Assembly: GCA_017853275.1 (NCBI GenBank)
Contig: JAFMJV010000008.1
Span: 20,530-84,529 of the forward strand
Direction: 5' to 3'
Origin: Chloroflexota bacterium
GTDB lineage: Bacteria > Chloroflexota > Limnocylindria > Limnocylindrales > CSP1-4
Length of the DNA: 64,000 nucleotides
Part shown: positions 28,290 to 38,171 of the stretch, in pieces
Numbering within the stretch: position 1 is the stretch's first letter
Layout: each line of letters starts with the position of its first letter
Translations under genes and position numbers: made by a program
Notes under the pieces: generated by a model
What the model was told of the DNA's origin: nothing
Databases searched by the model: none
The model's input: the letters and a program-made list of their open reading frames with translations, nothing else

Positions 28290-30860
28290 TCAGACGCGGC
28301 CGATCCGGATCAGCTGGATCGGCCCGGCGGCCTCGAGCCCCGTCCCGTTGAGGACGAGGAAGGCGTCCGTGCCGTCGTTGTCATGGTCGATGGCGACGAC
28401 GGCCTCGCCGTTCCCCTCGCTCACCGCGGGGATCCGGACCGGGGACCAGGAACGGCCGTTCCCGCCGTTGAGGAAGATGTAGTCCGGGAGATCGCGGCCG
28501 GTGGTGGCGCGGACGACGTAGAGGTCCTCGTCCCCGTCGCCGTCCGCGTCGCCCGTGGCGATCGCGGTCCCGCCCCGGAGGGGCAGGTCGAAGGCCGTGT
28601 AGAAGCGGCCGTCCGCGAGGCGGAGGCTGACCCGGAGCTGGGTGGTGGAGACCTGCGCCACATCCGGGCGTCCGTCCCCGTCCAGGTCGCGCACGGCTGC
28701 CCCCTCGGCACGGACGCCGCCCAGGCCGAGCGCATCCGTCGATTCCACGAAACGCCCCTTGCGGTTCAGGTAGACGCGCAGGAAGGCGTCCGCGTCCACG
28801 ATCACCCAGCCGCACAGGACGAGGTCGGTCCAGCCATCCCGGTCGAGATCGGCGGGGATGACGCAGCCGCCACCGATCGCGTCGTCCAGGCCCGCCCCGG
28901 GTGCGGCCACGAAGCGGCCGTCCACGTTGCGGTAGAAGCGGTTCGAGCTCGGCAGGGCGTCCAGCCGCCCGGGCTCGTTCGTGACGAGGAGGTCGTCGTC
29001 CCCGTCCCGGTCCGCGTCGAAGAGAACCGCGTTCCGGCCGCGGCCGAAGGGGTCCTGGAGGCCGCGCTCGTCCGCCTCGTTGACGAGCTCATCCTTCCCG
29101 AACGGGTCGATCCAGACCTCGTTCCGCTTGAAGCCGGTCCCGTGGTGGGCGCCGATCACGCACACGAGATCGAGCGGGCCCTCGCCGTTCACGCGCCCGG
29201 TCGCGCAGCCGTGCCGGTCGCCCCGGGGGAAGCTGCCGGTGAGCGCGGGGACGAAGCGTCCCTGGTCGTTGCGCAGGAGGAGCGGGGGGCGCCCGTGGCC
29301 GCCGATGATGAGGTCGATCCAGCCATCCCGGTCGAAGTCCGCGGCCCGGCCGCCGTAGGTGGTCGTGATGACCCCGAGACCGGTGGACGGGGCGAGGTCG
29401 CGCACGACCCAGCCGCCGGCACGGACCGCGGGAGCGGGTGAGGCGGAGGCGAGGGGCCGGGGCGTCCGGCGCGGCCCGGGCGAGGCCGATGCCGCGGCGC
29501 TCGGCGCCGGCGGGGAGGCCGGGGCTTCGGCAGGAAGGGTGACGGCAGCCGGGTCGCGCGCCTGCAGGGCGTTCTCGCGGCACGACCGGAGCGCAAGGAC
29601 GCTCTCGCCCACGCTCCCCACGACCCAGCGTGCGCCGCCCGCCCGGTCCGATCCGAGGAGCTCGGCGAGGATCGGGTCGCCGGGGACCGGCTCCTCCACC
29701 CAGATCCCGAGCCGCCAGTGCCCGAAGAGCGGGCCCGGACGAGCGCCGGGCGTCCAGCGGGCACCGCCCACGATGACGTCGTCATCCCCGATGAGGAGGG
29801 TGCGCACGAGGCCCACGCTCCCCGCCGGGCCCGGCAGTCCGAGGACCATGTAGTGCCAGCCGCTCCCATCGTTCTCCACGAGGAAGGGGAGCCAGCGGTC
29901 TCCCGCGTGGATCGTCCCGCCCGCGAGGATCCGGCCCGTCTCGTCCGTGGCGACCGCCGCGAGGATCGCCTCCTGGTCCGGGATCGCCGGGATCCGGACC
30001 TGGCGCCATGCGCCGCCGTCGCGCCGGAGAAGGATCGGCCGGACCCCTGCGTTCGTCCGGCGCCAGCCGGCGGCGACCGTCCGCCCGGAGGTGGGCGCGG
30101 TGACGGCGACGAGCGCGGCATCCCCGCGGACGGGGACCGGCTCCCGGCGCACCTCGCCGGGGAGCCAGCGGACGACGAGGGGGGACTGGCCGCGGCGCGA
30201 CTGGGAGAAGCCGACCGCGACCGCGTGGGTCGGGTCGGAGGCGGCCACGTCCGTGAGGAGGGCGCCGGTGGCGAGCTTCGGGACGGGGAGCCGGCGGCCG
30301 ACCTCGCCGACGCGCCGGAGGGCGATCGGGCGGATCCCGGCGGCCTGGCGCCCTCCCACCGACCACAGATCGCCCTGGCCGGAGGCATCCACCCCGGTGA
30401 GGATCCCGGAGCCGGGGAAGGGCGCGGGGAGGAGCTCCCAGAGCCCGTCCACAAGAGAGGCCCGGAACGGGGTCGCCCGCTTCCGGGAGTAGAACCCGAC
30501 GACCTCGGCACCGCTCTCCGTGACCACGGTGTCGAAGGCGATCCCCTCGATCCGCGGGATGGCGCTCCAGTCCTCGGTGCAGGGAGGGGCCGGGTCCGCG
30601 GGCGGGGTCGGTGACGGCTCGGCTGACGGGCTGCTCCCCGGGCTCGGCACGGGCGACCCTGAGGGGGCCGGGGATCCGGAGGGGGCCGGCTCGGCATCCG
30701 TGACGATCGCCGGCGCCGGCGCCGGGCCGGAGGGCGCGATCGGCGCTGCCGCCACCGGCGCCCCGGAACCGCCCGCCATCAGGGCGGCGGCGAGCGCCAC
30801 GAGCGGCAGCCGGCGCGGAGACCGCCGGGAAGGGGCGGAGCGCGGGTCCGTCAACGCCAC
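28290..30860 (-). CDS. Secreted FG-GAP/VCBS repeat protein (paralog B)
   Basis: RAADFDRDGWIDLIIGGHG, FDADRDGDDDLLVT, PADLDRDGWTDLVLC, RDLDGDGRPDVAQV, GDADGDGDEDLYVV; signal peptide and Pro/Ser linker. Confidence 0.88.
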   Translation of the reverse strand: MALTDPRSAPSRRSPRRLPLVALAAALMAGGSGAPVAAAPIAPSGPAPAPAIVTDAEPAPSGSPAPSGSPVPSPGSSPSAEPSPTPPADPAPPCTEDWSAIPRIEGIAFDTVVTESGAEVVGFYSRKRATPFRASLVDGLWELLPAPFPGSGILTGVDASGQGDLWSVGGRQAAGIRPIALRRVGEVGRRLPVPKLATGALLTDVAASDPTHAVAVGFSQSRRGQSPLVVRWLPGEVRREPVPVRGDAALVAVTAPTSGRTVAAGWRRTNAGVRPILLRRDGGAWRQVRIPAIPDQEAILAAVATDETGRILAGGTIHAGDRWLPFLVENDGSGWHYMVLGLPGPAGSVGLVRTLLIGDDDVIVGGARWTPGARPGPLFGHWRLGIWVEEPVPGDPILAELLGSDRAGGARWVVGSVGESVLALRSCRENALQARDPAAVTLPAEAPASPPAPSAAASASPGPRRTPRPLASASPAPAVRAGGWVVRDLAPSTGLGVITTTYGGRAADFDRDGWIDLIIGGHGRPPLLLRNDQGRFVPALTGSFPRGDRHGCATGRVNGEGPLDLVCVIGAHHGTGFKRNEVWIDPFGKDELVNEADERGLQDPFGRGRNAVLFDADRDGDDDLLVTNEPGRLDALPSSNRFYRNVDGRFVAAPGAGLDDAIGGGCVIPADLDRDGWTDLVLCGWVIVDADAFLRVYLNRKGRFVESTDALGLGGVRAEGAAVRDLDGDGRPDVAQVSTTQLRVSLRLADGRFYTAFDLPLRGGTAIATGDADGDGDEDLYVVRATTGRDLPDYIFLNGGNGRSWSPVRIPAVSEGNGEAVVAIDHDNDGTDAFLVLNGTGLEAAGPIQLIRIGRV

Positions 30861-31825
30861 CCCAACGACTCGCCGAGGTAGGCCTCGAGCGCGGCGTTGT
30901 GCGGCCGGAAGAAGGTCCGGACCTCCTCGATCACGGCCGGGTCGATCGTCGCCTTGTTCTTCCGGGCGTTGCGCTTCTCGTCCTGGGTGGGGACGTTCGG
31001 CAGCCCGAGGTGCTCCCAGAGCCGCGCCAGCGACGCCTCCGGGTCCGCGAAGTAGCGCTCGCTGATGAGGATGAGGAGCTGCTCGCGGGGAAAGACCGCG
31101 TGCCAGCGCTGGACCTGCTCGAGGTAGATCCCCCGGGCAAGGTAGGCCTGCCAGCGGCGGACGCGGGGCGTGGAGCCGACCCGGGCGTAGACGCCGCTCC
31201 GGCTCACGATCCCGCCGTCGTCATCCTCCCAGTCCTCGCCCTCGCGGAGGACACCGGGCGAGCCGCCGGGGGGCAGGTCGCGGAGGAGGGTGAGCTCCTC
31301 GCGGACCGCCTCCTCGAAGGAGCGGCTCTCGTGGCCCCGGTTCACGCGCCAGTTCCAGTGGGAGATCGCGCGCTCGGTCGGGTCGCGGAGGAGGGCGATG
31401 AGCCGCGCGTTGGGGATGCACGCCTGGAGCCGCTCGGGCGAGAAGGGATGGGCGAGGTAGTAGGGGGAGCTCTCGCCCACGAGCGCGGGGCCGCGCCCCG
31501 CCCGGATCGCCGCGGCACGTTCCCAGATGAAGGGGAAGTTCCGGCGGTAGTGGCCGAACCCCAGGCTCCACTGGATATCCACATCGAAGAAGTGGATCTC
31601 CCGGGTGGGGCAGGCGAGGAAGCCCGGGTGCTGGCGCATCCGCTCCTGGATCGAGGTGGTCCCGGAACGCGCCGCGCCGAGGATGACGGCGTCCGGCGCG
31701 AGGTGGAAGGGGCCGATGATCGAGTTGACCAGCCGCTGGGCGCGGATCCGGGGAGCGCGGCGCTTCGCGAGCGGGTCGCGCGCGCTCCGGATCTTCTGCG
31801 CGGGCTGGTCCGGGCTGGTCGTCAT
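30851..31825 (-). CDS. Sulfotransferase domain protein (heparan/carbohydrate-type)
   Basis: PDAVILGAARSGTTSIQERMRQHPGFLACPTREIHFFDV (5'-PSB loop), LIALLRDPTERAISHWNWRVNRGHE (3'-PB). Confidence 0.92.
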   Translation of the reverse strand: MTTSPDQPAQKIRSARDPLAKRRAPRIRAQRLVNSIIGPFHLAPDAVILGAARSGTTSIQERMRQHPGFLACPTREIHFFDVDIQWSLGFGHYRRNFPFIWERAAAIRAGRGPALVGESSPYYLAHPFSPERLQACIPNARLIALLRDPTERAISHWNWRVNRGHESRSFEEAVREELTLLRDLPPGGSPGVLREGEDWEDDDGGIVSRSGVYARVGSTPRVRRWQAYLARGIYLEQVQRWHAVFPREQLLILISERYFADPEASLARLWEHLGLPNVPTQDEKRNARKNKATIDPAVIEEVRTFFRPHNAALEAYLGESLGWR

Positions 31826-32529
31826 GCTGGGGAGGCTCCCTGGGGCAGCGGATCGAAGGTGTAGCCGTAGCGCTGGATCCGGTCCGCGAAGACGGTCTCG
31901 ACGATCTCCCGCGCGCGTGGCGTATAGAACTCCTGGTAGGGCCGCTTCTCGCGCGTCCCCGTGGGGTTGACCACCGGGATCGGGACGCCGCCCATCACGC
32001 CGAGGCGTGCGAAGAGGGCGTCCACATCCGACTGGAGGCGCTCGAAGCGGATGATCGCGTCCGCACCCTCGGTGAAGTCCGCCGGGCGGCGCGGGATCCG
32101 GCCGAGCATCCGGCTCCACGGCCGGCCCACGTACCGCCGGCGCAGCCAGGTCTCGAAGTCGATCGGCTTCAGGTCCGGCGGTGGGCGATCCCCCGCAAGC
32201 CGGCGGCGCGCGTCCGGATCGTCCCGGCGGGCGCGGTAGTCGCGCTCGCGCTGCTTGTAGTGGGAGACCTCTTCATCGAACGGGTTGCGGACCCCCGCGG
32301 CCACGATGAGCCCCGACCGCTGCTCCTTCGTGACGAGGCCTTCCGCGAGGAGCTGGGGGAGCCGGGTGTGCTTGCGCGGGATCCGGACGGTGCCGTCCGG
32401 CCGGAGGATGTCCTCCGCGGGGACCCAGCGGGCACCGAAGCGGTCGCGGAGGACCTCCCCGATCGCCGTGCAGCCGGTGTGCGGGGCCATGATGAAGAGG
32501 AGGTGGAGGTCGGGCACGATCAGCGCCAT
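31822..32529 (-). CDS. Sulfotransferase family 2-like protein
   Basis: LHLLFIMAPHTGCTAIGEVLRDRFG P-loop-like motif, VRNPFDEEVSHYKQR, DAIIRFERLQSDVDALFARLG; ATGA overlap with the next gene. Confidence 0.8.
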   Translation of the reverse strand: MALIVPDLHLLFIMAPHTGCTAIGEVLRDRFGARWVPAEDILRPDGTVRIPRKHTRLPQLLAEGLVTKEQRSGLIVAAGVRNPFDEEVSHYKQRERDYRARRDDPDARRRLAGDRPPPDLKPIDFETWLRRRYVGRPWSRMLGRIPRRPADFTEGADAIIRFERLQSDVDALFARLGVMGGVPIPVVNPTGTREKRPYQEFYTPRAREIVETVFADRIQRYGYTFDPLPQGASPA

Positions 32530-32608
32530 CGCGACCCCCGGGGGAGACCCTCGGACATGGCGGCGAGTCTAGCAGCGACCGGGGGCCGGGTCCCCCGGAG
32601 GGAGCAGG

Positions 32609-34438
32609 TCAGGACGCGGACCCCTCGAGGATCCGGCCGACCCAGCGGATCGGCGGCGTCCCGTGGGAGATGACCGCCTCCAGGTGCTCGCGGACGCGGA
32701 AGCCGGGCGTGTCGCCCGGTCCCGGTCCGATCCGGCGGGCAGGGACGGCCTCCGGGTCGGCGCCCGCGGCACGCGCCGCACGGCGGCGGGCGGCGTCCTC
32801 GAGGTCGAGCATCTCGAGCGCGCCCACGTAGTAGGTGGAGAGCTGCGTGGAGGTGAGCCGGGCGCGGAGCCACTTGGCGCGCGCCTCGTCCTCCTCCTGG
32901 AAGCCGAGCCGGACCATGAGGTCGAGCGCGCCGGCCTCGTCCAGGCTCCCCGCGTGGGTCTCCACGTCCAGGATCGCGTTCGTGATCGCCCGCAGGTAGA
33001 ACTTCCAGTGGGTGAGCATGAGGGCGGGGTCATCCGCCCCGTAGCCGAGGTCGAGGAGGACCTGCTCCACGTAGACGGCCCAGCCCTCCGCGAACATCCC
33101 GTTCGAGAAGACGGTCCGGACCAGGCTCGGCGAGCGGTTCGACCAGGCGAGCTGGAGGTAGTGCCCGGGGACCCCCTCGTGGATGCACAGGAGGCGGAGC
33201 ATCCGGTCGTTGTCCTCCCGGAGGTAGGACTCCACCGCCTCCGGGCCCGCGCTCTCGTCCGGCGGGGTGATGAAGAAGTGGCTCGGCTCGCCGCGGTCGA
33301 GCGGCCCCGGCGCATCCAGGAAGGCGCGGCCGTAGGCGCGCAGGAAGAGCGGGGTCCAGACGATCCGGAGCGGCTCGTCCGCGAGCCCGATGACGTCCCG
33401 CTCACGGCAGAACGCCTCGATCCGGGCGACCTCGTCCTGGCAGAAGCCGATCAGCTCCTCCGGCCGGCGGTGCTCGGCGGCGATCGCGTCCAGGACCCGG
33501 GCGATGACCGCGCTCTCCGCGGCCGCGTCGCCGGGCGTGGCGGCCGGGAGCGGCTCGGCGGGGATCCAGCGCGACCAGATCCCGCGGGCGATCCGGAGCA
33601 TCTCCGCGCGGACAGCGGCGTGGTCCGCCCGGGCGCGCGCGAGAAGCGCCTCCGGCGTGATCTCCGAGCCCAGGGTGTGGCGCAGCTTCTCCGCGAAGAG
33701 GGCCGGCCCGAGGCGCCCGTCCCCGGCGGCACGGGGCCGGATCTCCCGATCGAGGGCATCGCGGAAGGCATCGAGCGCCGCAAGCGCGGCCGGGCCTGCG
33801 GCGGCGAGCGCGGCGGCGACCTCCGGCGCCTCACCGGCGGCGGCGCGGCGGTCGGCCTCCTCGCGGCCCTCGGCGATCAGCTCCCCGATCCCCGGCAGCT
33901 GGCGGATCGCGGTCTCGAGGTGCACGAGGGAGACGGGCCGGTCCGGGAGTCCGGTGAGCGCACCGCGCGCGGCGTCCAGGTAGGCGGGGATCCCCGCGAC
34001 GCGGGCCACGAAGGCGCCCCCGCGATGCGACCACGGCGCGTACTCGCGGGCGAGGAGCCCGAAGAGCCCGCTGCCGAGGACGGCGATCGTCGCGAGCGGG
34101 TCCCACGCCTCCTCGCGCAGGACCGCGTCCGCGAAGACGAGCTGGTCGATCTGCTCGAGGAGGATCCCCCGGTCGGTCGCCTCGCCGGGTGCGAGCTCCG
34201 TCGCGGGGAGCGCCGCGATCGCCGCGCGGTGACGGGCGTAGAGCGCGAGGCGGGCCTCCCGGCCGGCCTCGGACGGGTCGCTCCAGCGATCGTCGACGGC
34301 GTGGAACCCCGCGGCTCCCGCGAGGATCGGCTGGACCGCGAAGAGGTCACGGAGGAAGGCGTCCAGCACGCGCGCGAAGGGGGTCAGCGCGGGCGGCAGC
34401 GAGTCCGGCTGCCAGGAGACGTTCGCCGGGTCGGTCAT
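32609..34438 (-). CDS. DUF885 family protein (putative metallopeptidase-like)
   Basis: IHEGVPGHYLQLAWSNRSPSLVRTVFSNGMFAEGWAVYVEQVLLDLGY (HEGxPGH ... EGWA), typical of DUF885. Confidence 0.9.
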   Translation of the reverse strand: MTDPANVSWQPDSLPPALTPFARVLDAFLRDLFAVQPILAGAAGFHAVDDRWSDPSEAGREARLALYARHRAAIAALPATELAPGEATDRGILLEQIDQLVFADAVLREEAWDPLATIAVLGSGLFGLLAREYAPWSHRGGAFVARVAGIPAYLDAARGALTGLPDRPVSLVHLETAIRQLPGIGELIAEGREEADRRAAAGEAPEVAAALAAAGPAALAALDAFRDALDREIRPRAAGDGRLGPALFAEKLRHTLGSEITPEALLARARADHAAVRAEMLRIARGIWSRWIPAEPLPAATPGDAAAESAVIARVLDAIAAEHRRPEELIGFCQDEVARIEAFCRERDVIGLADEPLRIVWTPLFLRAYGRAFLDAPGPLDRGEPSHFFITPPDESAGPEAVESYLREDNDRMLRLLCIHEGVPGHYLQLAWSNRSPSLVRTVFSNGMFAEGWAVYVEQVLLDLGYGADDPALMLTHWKFYLRAITNAILDVETHAGSLDEAGALDLMVRLGFQEEDEARAKWLRARLTSTQLSTYYVGALEMLDLEDAARRRAARAAGADPEAVPARRIGPGPGDTPGFRVREHLEAVISHGTPPIRWVGRILEGSAS

Positions 34439-34508
34439 CGGTCCCTCCGGAACGGTGCGGGTGGCACGGGGTCGGTCCGGCCGCGCGCATCGTACGATGC
34501 TCGGCGAC

Positions 34509-35759
34509 GTGACCCCATCGCTCGCGGATGCCGCCCGCCGGGCCGCCCGGCGCACCGGGACCCCGCTCCTGCTCACCGATCTCCCCCGCCTCGCCGCGGA
34601 CGCGGCGGCGGTCCGGGCCGCCTTCCCCGACCCGTGGCTCCGGCTCTACGCCCTGAAGGCGAACGGGCTCCCGGCGCTCACCGCCCGGCTCCCGGCGCTC
34701 GGGTTCGGTGCCACGGCGGTCTCGGCGGGTGAGCTCGCGCTCGCCGCCCGGGCCGGCTTCCCGCCCGGGCAGGTGGCCCTGGAGGGGATCGGCAAGGGGG
34801 AGGCCGAGCTGCGGGCCGTGGTCCGGGCAGCACGCATGGGGAGCCCGCTTCTCTGGACGAGCCTGGAGTCGGCGGAGGAGGCCGCCGCGCTGGCGCGCGT
34901 CGCGGAGCGGGCCGGCGTGCGCTGCGACGTCCTCGTCCGGGTCAACCCCGAGGTCGCCCCGGAGACCCATCGGGGGCTCGCCGTGGGAGCGGTCGCGAGC
35001 AAGTTCGGGATCCCGGCGGAGGAGCTGCCGGCGGTGGTGGAGGCGGGCGGCGGACCGGACGGGCCGCTCCGCTGGCGCGGGATCCACCTCCACGTGGGGT
35101 CCCAGCTGGGCGCGGTGGATGCGTGGCGGTCGGCCTTCCGCCTCGGGCTCCGGCTCCTCGCGCTGCGGCGCGCGGGCCTGCCCGACTTCGACACCCTGGA
35201 CGCAGGGTCCGGCTTCCCGGTGGCCTACGGCGAGCCCGGCTCGGTCCCGCCGCTCTCGGCCTTCGCGGCGGTCGCCGCGGAAGAGCTGGCGGGGATCGCG
35301 CCGGACGCGCGCCCGCGGCGCCTCGCGATCGAGCCGGGCCGCGCCGTCGTGGCGGCGAGCGGATGGCTCGTGGGGCGCGTCCTCCACGTGCGCGAGCGCG
35401 ACCCCCGGCTCGTGGTCATCGATGCCGGGATGACCGAGCTCATCCGTCCCGCGCTCTACGGAGCGGAGCATCCGATCGTGGCCCTCACGAGCCGGGGCGC
35501 ACCCGTGCCCGAAGGGGGCGGGGGCGAGCAGGTGCGGACCCGGGTGGACGGTCCGGTCTGCGAATCGACGGACCGGCTCGGTGAGGCGCTCCTGCCGCCC
35601 CTCGTCCGCGGCGACCTGGTCGCCATCGGGGTCGCGGGCGCCTACGGGACCGCGATGGCGAGCACCTACAACGGGCGTCCGCGACCGCCCGAGGTGGGCT
35701 GGGACGGATCCGGCCTCCACCTCCTGCGCGCCCGCGGACGCCGGTCGGCCCTCCCCTGA
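34509..35759 (+). CDS. lysA: Diaminopimelate decarboxylase
   Basis: LYALKANGLPAL, GIHLHVGSQLG, LDAGSGFPVAYGEPG, GPVCESTDRLGE, GAYGTAMASTYNGRPRPPEV. ATG 34497 is an alternative start but overlaps a TACGAT -10. Confidence 0.93.
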   Translation: MTPSLADAARRAARRTGTPLLLTDLPRLAADAAAVRAAFPDPWLRLYALKANGLPALTARLPALGFGATAVSAGELALAARAGFPPGQVALEGIGKGEAELRAVVRAARMGSPLLWTSLESAEEAAALARVAERAGVRCDVLVRVNPEVAPETHRGLAVGAVASKFGIPAEELPAVVEAGGGPDGPLRWRGIHLHVGSQLGAVDAWRSAFRLGLRLLALRRAGLPDFDTLDAGSGFPVAYGEPGSVPPLSAFAAVAAEELAGIAPDARPRRLAIEPGRAVVAASGWLVGRVLHVRERDPRLVVIDAGMTELIRPALYGAEHPIVALTSRGAPVPEGGGGEQVRTRVDGPVCESTDRLGEALLPPLVRGDLVAIGVAGAYGTAMASTYNGRPRPPEVGWDGSGLHLLRARGRRSALP

Positions 35760-35806
35760 GGGAGCGCGCCGGCGCATCGCCGTCCCCCGTGCGCTACCCT
35801 GCGGAC

Positions 35807-38101
35807 GTGATGGCGACCCGCGCGCGACGATCGCGCTCCGGACCCGTGCTGCGCCTCCTCGGGGTGTGGCTCGTCCTCCTGATGACCACGCTCGGCCAGG
35901 CCGCGCTGGCGGCCGGCCCGCCCTTCCCGGACCGGGAGGTCGGTTCCGGTGCGCATGTCGTGGACGAGGCGGAGGTCCTCCCCAGGGCGGCGCGCAGCGC
36001 GCTCGATGAGGGGCTGCGCGCGCTCCTCGAGAAGTCGGGGGTCGATCTCGTCGTCTTCCTCCAGGTGAAGCCCTCGGCGAAGGGGATCGAGGACGCCACC
36101 GAGGATGCCCGCGCGCTCCTCGACCAGTGGGGCGTGGGAGGCGAGGATGGCAACGGCGCCGTCCTCCTGCTGGACTTCGACAAGCGGAAGCAGGCCGCCT
36201 GGTCGGGCATCGCGGGTGGGACCGCGCTCGTGGACCGGGTGGGGCAGCAGTCGCTCGAGACGACGGTCGCGGATACGGTGGACCCGTCGCTCGCGGTGGG
36301 GGCCTGGCAGACGGCGGTCACCCAGGGTGTCGTGGCGTTGACCGCGCTCGCCACCGGCGGGCCGATCGTGGGCCCCGAAGAGCCGGGAGCGACCCCCGCC
36401 CCCGGGGCGACCGCCCGCCCGCGGACGACCCCCGTGCCGGGCACGACCCCCCTCCCCCTCGGGCCGAGCGACAAGGACCCCGTCCCGCCGCCGGGCCCCC
36501 CGTTCCCGGACCCGGTCCCCGGCGTCACCGTGCACGACTATGCGCACGTCCTGGACAAGGAGACGGAGACCTTCCTCGCCGAGATCGCCTGGGGGATCGA
36601 GGAGCGCACGGGCGCGGAGGTCGCGATCGTCACCCAGCTGAAGCCCTCCGCGGACACACCCGCGGAGGCGGAGGCGGACGCGATCGCGCTCATGGACCAG
36701 TGGGGCGTCGGCCGCGCGGGCTTCGATGACGGCCTCGTCATCCTCCTCGACCTGGACGAGAGCCGGTGCCACGGCCAGGTCCAGCTCTACGCCGGGCCCG
36801 GCTTCCGCGAGACCTTCCTCACGAACGAGGACCGGGATGCCCTCTACCGCGAGGTGATGTTCCCCTCCCTCGCCGCCTGTGACCTGCGCACCGCGCTCAT
36901 CGATGCGATGACCCGGATCGACCTCGCCGCGACCCCCGAGCGCGCCCGCACCCTCCAGGTGACGCGCCAGGTGGATGCGGTGACCGGTCTCGTCCTCACG
37001 CCGCTCCTCGTGCTCGGCCTCATCGGCTGGGCCGCCTGGAGCTGGCTCCGCTACGGCCGCGACCCGGAGGTGGCGGACGACCCGTCCGTCCTCATGGCCG
37101 CCCCGCCGCCCGGCCTCTCACCCGCAGCCGCCACGGTGATCGCCGCCGGGCGCGCCGTCCCCGCCGGGATGACGAGCGCGATCGTCGACCTCGCCGCGCG
37201 GGGCGAGCTGCGCATCGACGTCCCCGAGGGCTCCACGGAGGCCGCCCTCGAGCTCCTGGCACCGGATGGCCGGGATCCGCGCGTGGTGCGCAGCCGGCGC
37301 ATCCCGCTCGGGCCGGCCGAGAGTTGGCTCCTGGAGCGGATCCGGGAGATCGCCGGACCGGGTGGACGCCTGGAAGGAAGCGGCCTCAAGCGGCTTGGCG
37401 CGGAGCGTGAGGGCTTCGATGACCGGCTCGAGCATCACGTGGCGAGCGAGGGCTGGTTCGCCGAGCCGCCGGAGCTCGCGGTCGAGCGCTGGCAGCGGCG
37501 CGGTGGGGCCGTCGTGCTCCTCGGCGTCGCCGCGATCATCCTCGCCGACCACCTGCCGAGCACCGGGGTGCTGATGGCCGGCTGGGGCGGCATCGTGAGC
37601 GGGATCGCGCTCATCGCGATCGGCCGGGCGATGCCCCAGCGCACGCTCCAGGGTGCGCGCACGAACGCCTGGCTCGCGGCCTACCGCCGGACGCTCCGCC
37701 TGACGATGGAGCAGTCCCGGACGATGGACCAGGTGATCGCCTCGCACGCGGTCCCGTGGCTGGAGACACCGGACCAGGCCGCGGTCTGGGCGCACGCGCT
37801 CGGGCTCCAGGACGAGCTGGACGCGATCCTCGAGCGGAGCGTCGCGCTCGCCCGGGATCAGCGGTCGGGGACCGGGATCTGGTTCCCGGACTGGTACGGG
37901 GCCGCGGGCGCCGCCGCCGGGATCACGGGCTCCGGGACGGGGAGCAGCCCGACGATCGGCTCCTTCCCGAGCTTCGCCGCGATGGGCGCCGTCCTGGCGA
38001 CCGTGGGGAGCGCGGTGGGCGGATCGGGGGGCGGCGCCTCGGGCGGCTTCTCCGGCGGGTCCAGCGGTGGCGGTGGCGGTGGCGCGGGCGGTGGCTTCTA
38101 G
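35807..38101 (+). CDS. Membrane protein with two tandem TPM domains plus DUF2207-like region and Gly-rich tail
   Basis: TPM unit 1 VVDEAEVLPRAARSALDEGLRALLEKSGVDLVVFLQVKPS; unit 2 VHDYAHVLDKETETFLAEIAWGIEERTGAEVAIVTQLKPS; tail GGASGGFSGGSSGGGGGGAGGGF. Alternative start 35789. Confidence 0.87.
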   Translation: MMATRARRSRSGPVLRLLGVWLVLLMTTLGQAALAAGPPFPDREVGSGAHVVDEAEVLPRAARSALDEGLRALLEKSGVDLVVFLQVKPSAKGIEDATEDARALLDQWGVGGEDGNGAVLLLDFDKRKQAAWSGIAGGTALVDRVGQQSLETTVADTVDPSLAVGAWQTAVTQGVVALTALATGGPIVGPEEPGATPAPGATARPRTTPVPGTTPLPLGPSDKDPVPPPGPPFPDPVPGVTVHDYAHVLDKETETFLAEIAWGIEERTGAEVAIVTQLKPSADTPAEAEADAIALMDQWGVGRAGFDDGLVILLDLDESRCHGQVQLYAGPGFRETFLTNEDRDALYREVMFPSLAACDLRTALIDAMTRIDLAATPERARTLQVTRQVDAVTGLVLTPLLVLGLIGWAAWSWLRYGRDPEVADDPSVLMAAPPPGLSPAAATVIAAGRAVPAGMTSAIVDLAARGELRIDVPEGSTEAALELLAPDGRDPRVVRSRRIPLGPAESWLLERIREIAGPGGRLEGSGLKRLGAEREGFDDRLEHHVASEGWFAEPPELAVERWQRRGGAVVLLGVAAIILADHLPSTGVLMAGWGGIVSGIALIAIGRAMPQRTLQGARTNAWLAAYRRTLRLTMEQSRTMDQVIASHAVPWLETPDQAAVWAHALGLQDELDAILERSVALARDQRSGTGIWFPDWYGAAGAAAGITGSGTGSSPTIGSFPSFAAMGAVLATVGSAVGGSGGGASGGFSGGSSGGGGGGAGGGF

Positions 38102-38171
38102 CGCCACGGGCGGGATCGCGCAGCGGACCCCGGCGAGGACGACTTCCGGCCCCCTCGCCTAGACTGACGGC

